This document shows positions 5,514 to 5,817 of a stretch of 5,817 nt of DNA, piece by piece; position 1 is the first letter of the stretch, and every line of letters starts with the position of its first letter. The DNA comes from an uncultured Erysipelotrichaceae bacterium (lineage in GTDB: Bacteria > Bacillota_I > Bacilli_A > Erysipelotrichales > Erysipelotrichaceae), in assembly GCA_947575425.1 (NCBI GenBank), contig CANPNQ010000081.1, positions 1 through 5,817 on the forward strand, read 5' to 3'. Under the pieces are notes generated by a model. That model did not search any database, was not told where the DNA came from, and saw only the letters and a program-made list of their open reading frames with translations. A program made the position numbers and the translations under genes.

Positions 5514-5817
5514 ATGTGGAAAAAAAGGGCAGTCATAGGATGTGTGATTACGGCTGGTTTGATGATGCTTATCGGACATCAAACACAAGAGGCATCATTG
5601 ATCATGGAACAGCCGCAAATCAAACGGGTGGAGGTCAAGGGCGAGGTGATCCATCCCGGTATCTATGAGCTGGCATGGGAGGCAAGTGTAGAAGAAGCGT
5701 TGTATGCGGCAGGCGGTGTGAGTGAACAGGGGGATCTATCCGGTATCAATCAAGGTAGAAGTGCGCTCCATCAGGAGGTAATCGTTGTTCCCAAGAAGCA
5801 GGAAGTTCGCTGTATTT
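5514..5817 (+). CDS. SLBB-domain protein, probably ComEA-like DNA-binding competence protein (3' end cut off)
   Basis: The frame from the ATG at 5514 stays open to the window edge, giving 101 residues. The basic start MWKKR and a hydrophobic stretch (about 6-20) form a signal anchor or signal peptide. Residues about 38-93 match a SLBB domain: VEVKGEVIHPGIYEL, then VEEALYAAGGV, and VIVVPKK at the end. This plan, membrane anchor plus one SLBB domain, is the N-terminal half of Gram-positive ComEA, which binds incoming DNA outside the membrane. The helix-hairpin-helix DNA-binding domain that would prove this lies beyond the window, so another SLBB protein, such as a polysaccharide-export type, remains possible. 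The conserved NLA after the Gly-rich turn is INQGR here, a slightly divergent SLBB ending. A near-perfect ribosome binding site supports the start. Confidence 0.75.
   Translation, partial: MWKKRAVIGCVITAGLMMLIGHQTQEASLIMEQPQIKRVEVKGEVIHPGIYELAWEASVEEALYAAGGVSEQGDLSGINQGRSALHQEVIVVPKKQEVRCI

Noticed and set aside
1..5817. Mobile element, CRISPR array, tRNA, rRNA, riboswitch or toxin-antitoxin system
   Set aside because: I saw no regularly spaced repeats, transposase or integrase motifs, cloverleaf or conserved RNA motif; the genes are single-copy housekeeping types in conserved order.

Overview
The window looks like ordinary core chromosome of a low-to-mid-GC Gram-positive bacterium (Bacillota). 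The conserved order alaS, ireB/reoM, ruvX, a DUF1292 (UPF0473) gene and mltG is the Bacillus-type yrr cluster, followed here directly by udk and greA. As I recall it, B. subtilis has yrrM, yrrN and yrrO between mltG and udk; they are missing here. Together with the protein sequences this leans toward an Erysipelotrichia-like lineage, but that placement is inference. All genes are on the + strand and tightly packed.

Layout: the 3' four-fifths of alaS (1-2172) runs in from the left. A 55-base gap with a good sigma-A-type promoter leads to ireB (2228-2485), which abuts ruvX (2486-2899) with no spacer. A small perfect hairpin at the ruvX stop precedes the DUF1292 gene (2939-3193), whose last 17 bases overlap mltG (3177-4235). 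Then come udk (4248-4880) and greA (4910-5389). A consensus extended -10 box overlaps the udk stop codon and probably drives greA. After a 124-base AT-rich gap, an SLBB-domain, ComEA-like secreted or membrane-anchored protein starts at 5514 and runs off the right edge.

Functionally the cluster mixes translation (AlaS), cell-wall control (IreB/ReoM, target of the PASTA kinase; MltG, the glycan-strand terminase), DNA or RNA processing (RuvX/YqgF), pyrimidine salvage (Udk) and transcript-cleavage rescue of RNA polymerase (GreA). The last, partial gene may begin a competence (comEA-comEC) unit.

I found no mobile element, CRISPR array, tRNA or rRNA, and no convincing new biological system. The most interesting signal is the strong stem-loop between greA and the ComEA-like gene: its 3' arm contains that gene's near-perfect Shine-Dalgarno sequence and its foot touches the start codon, so it could both end greA transcripts and gate translation of the next gene.
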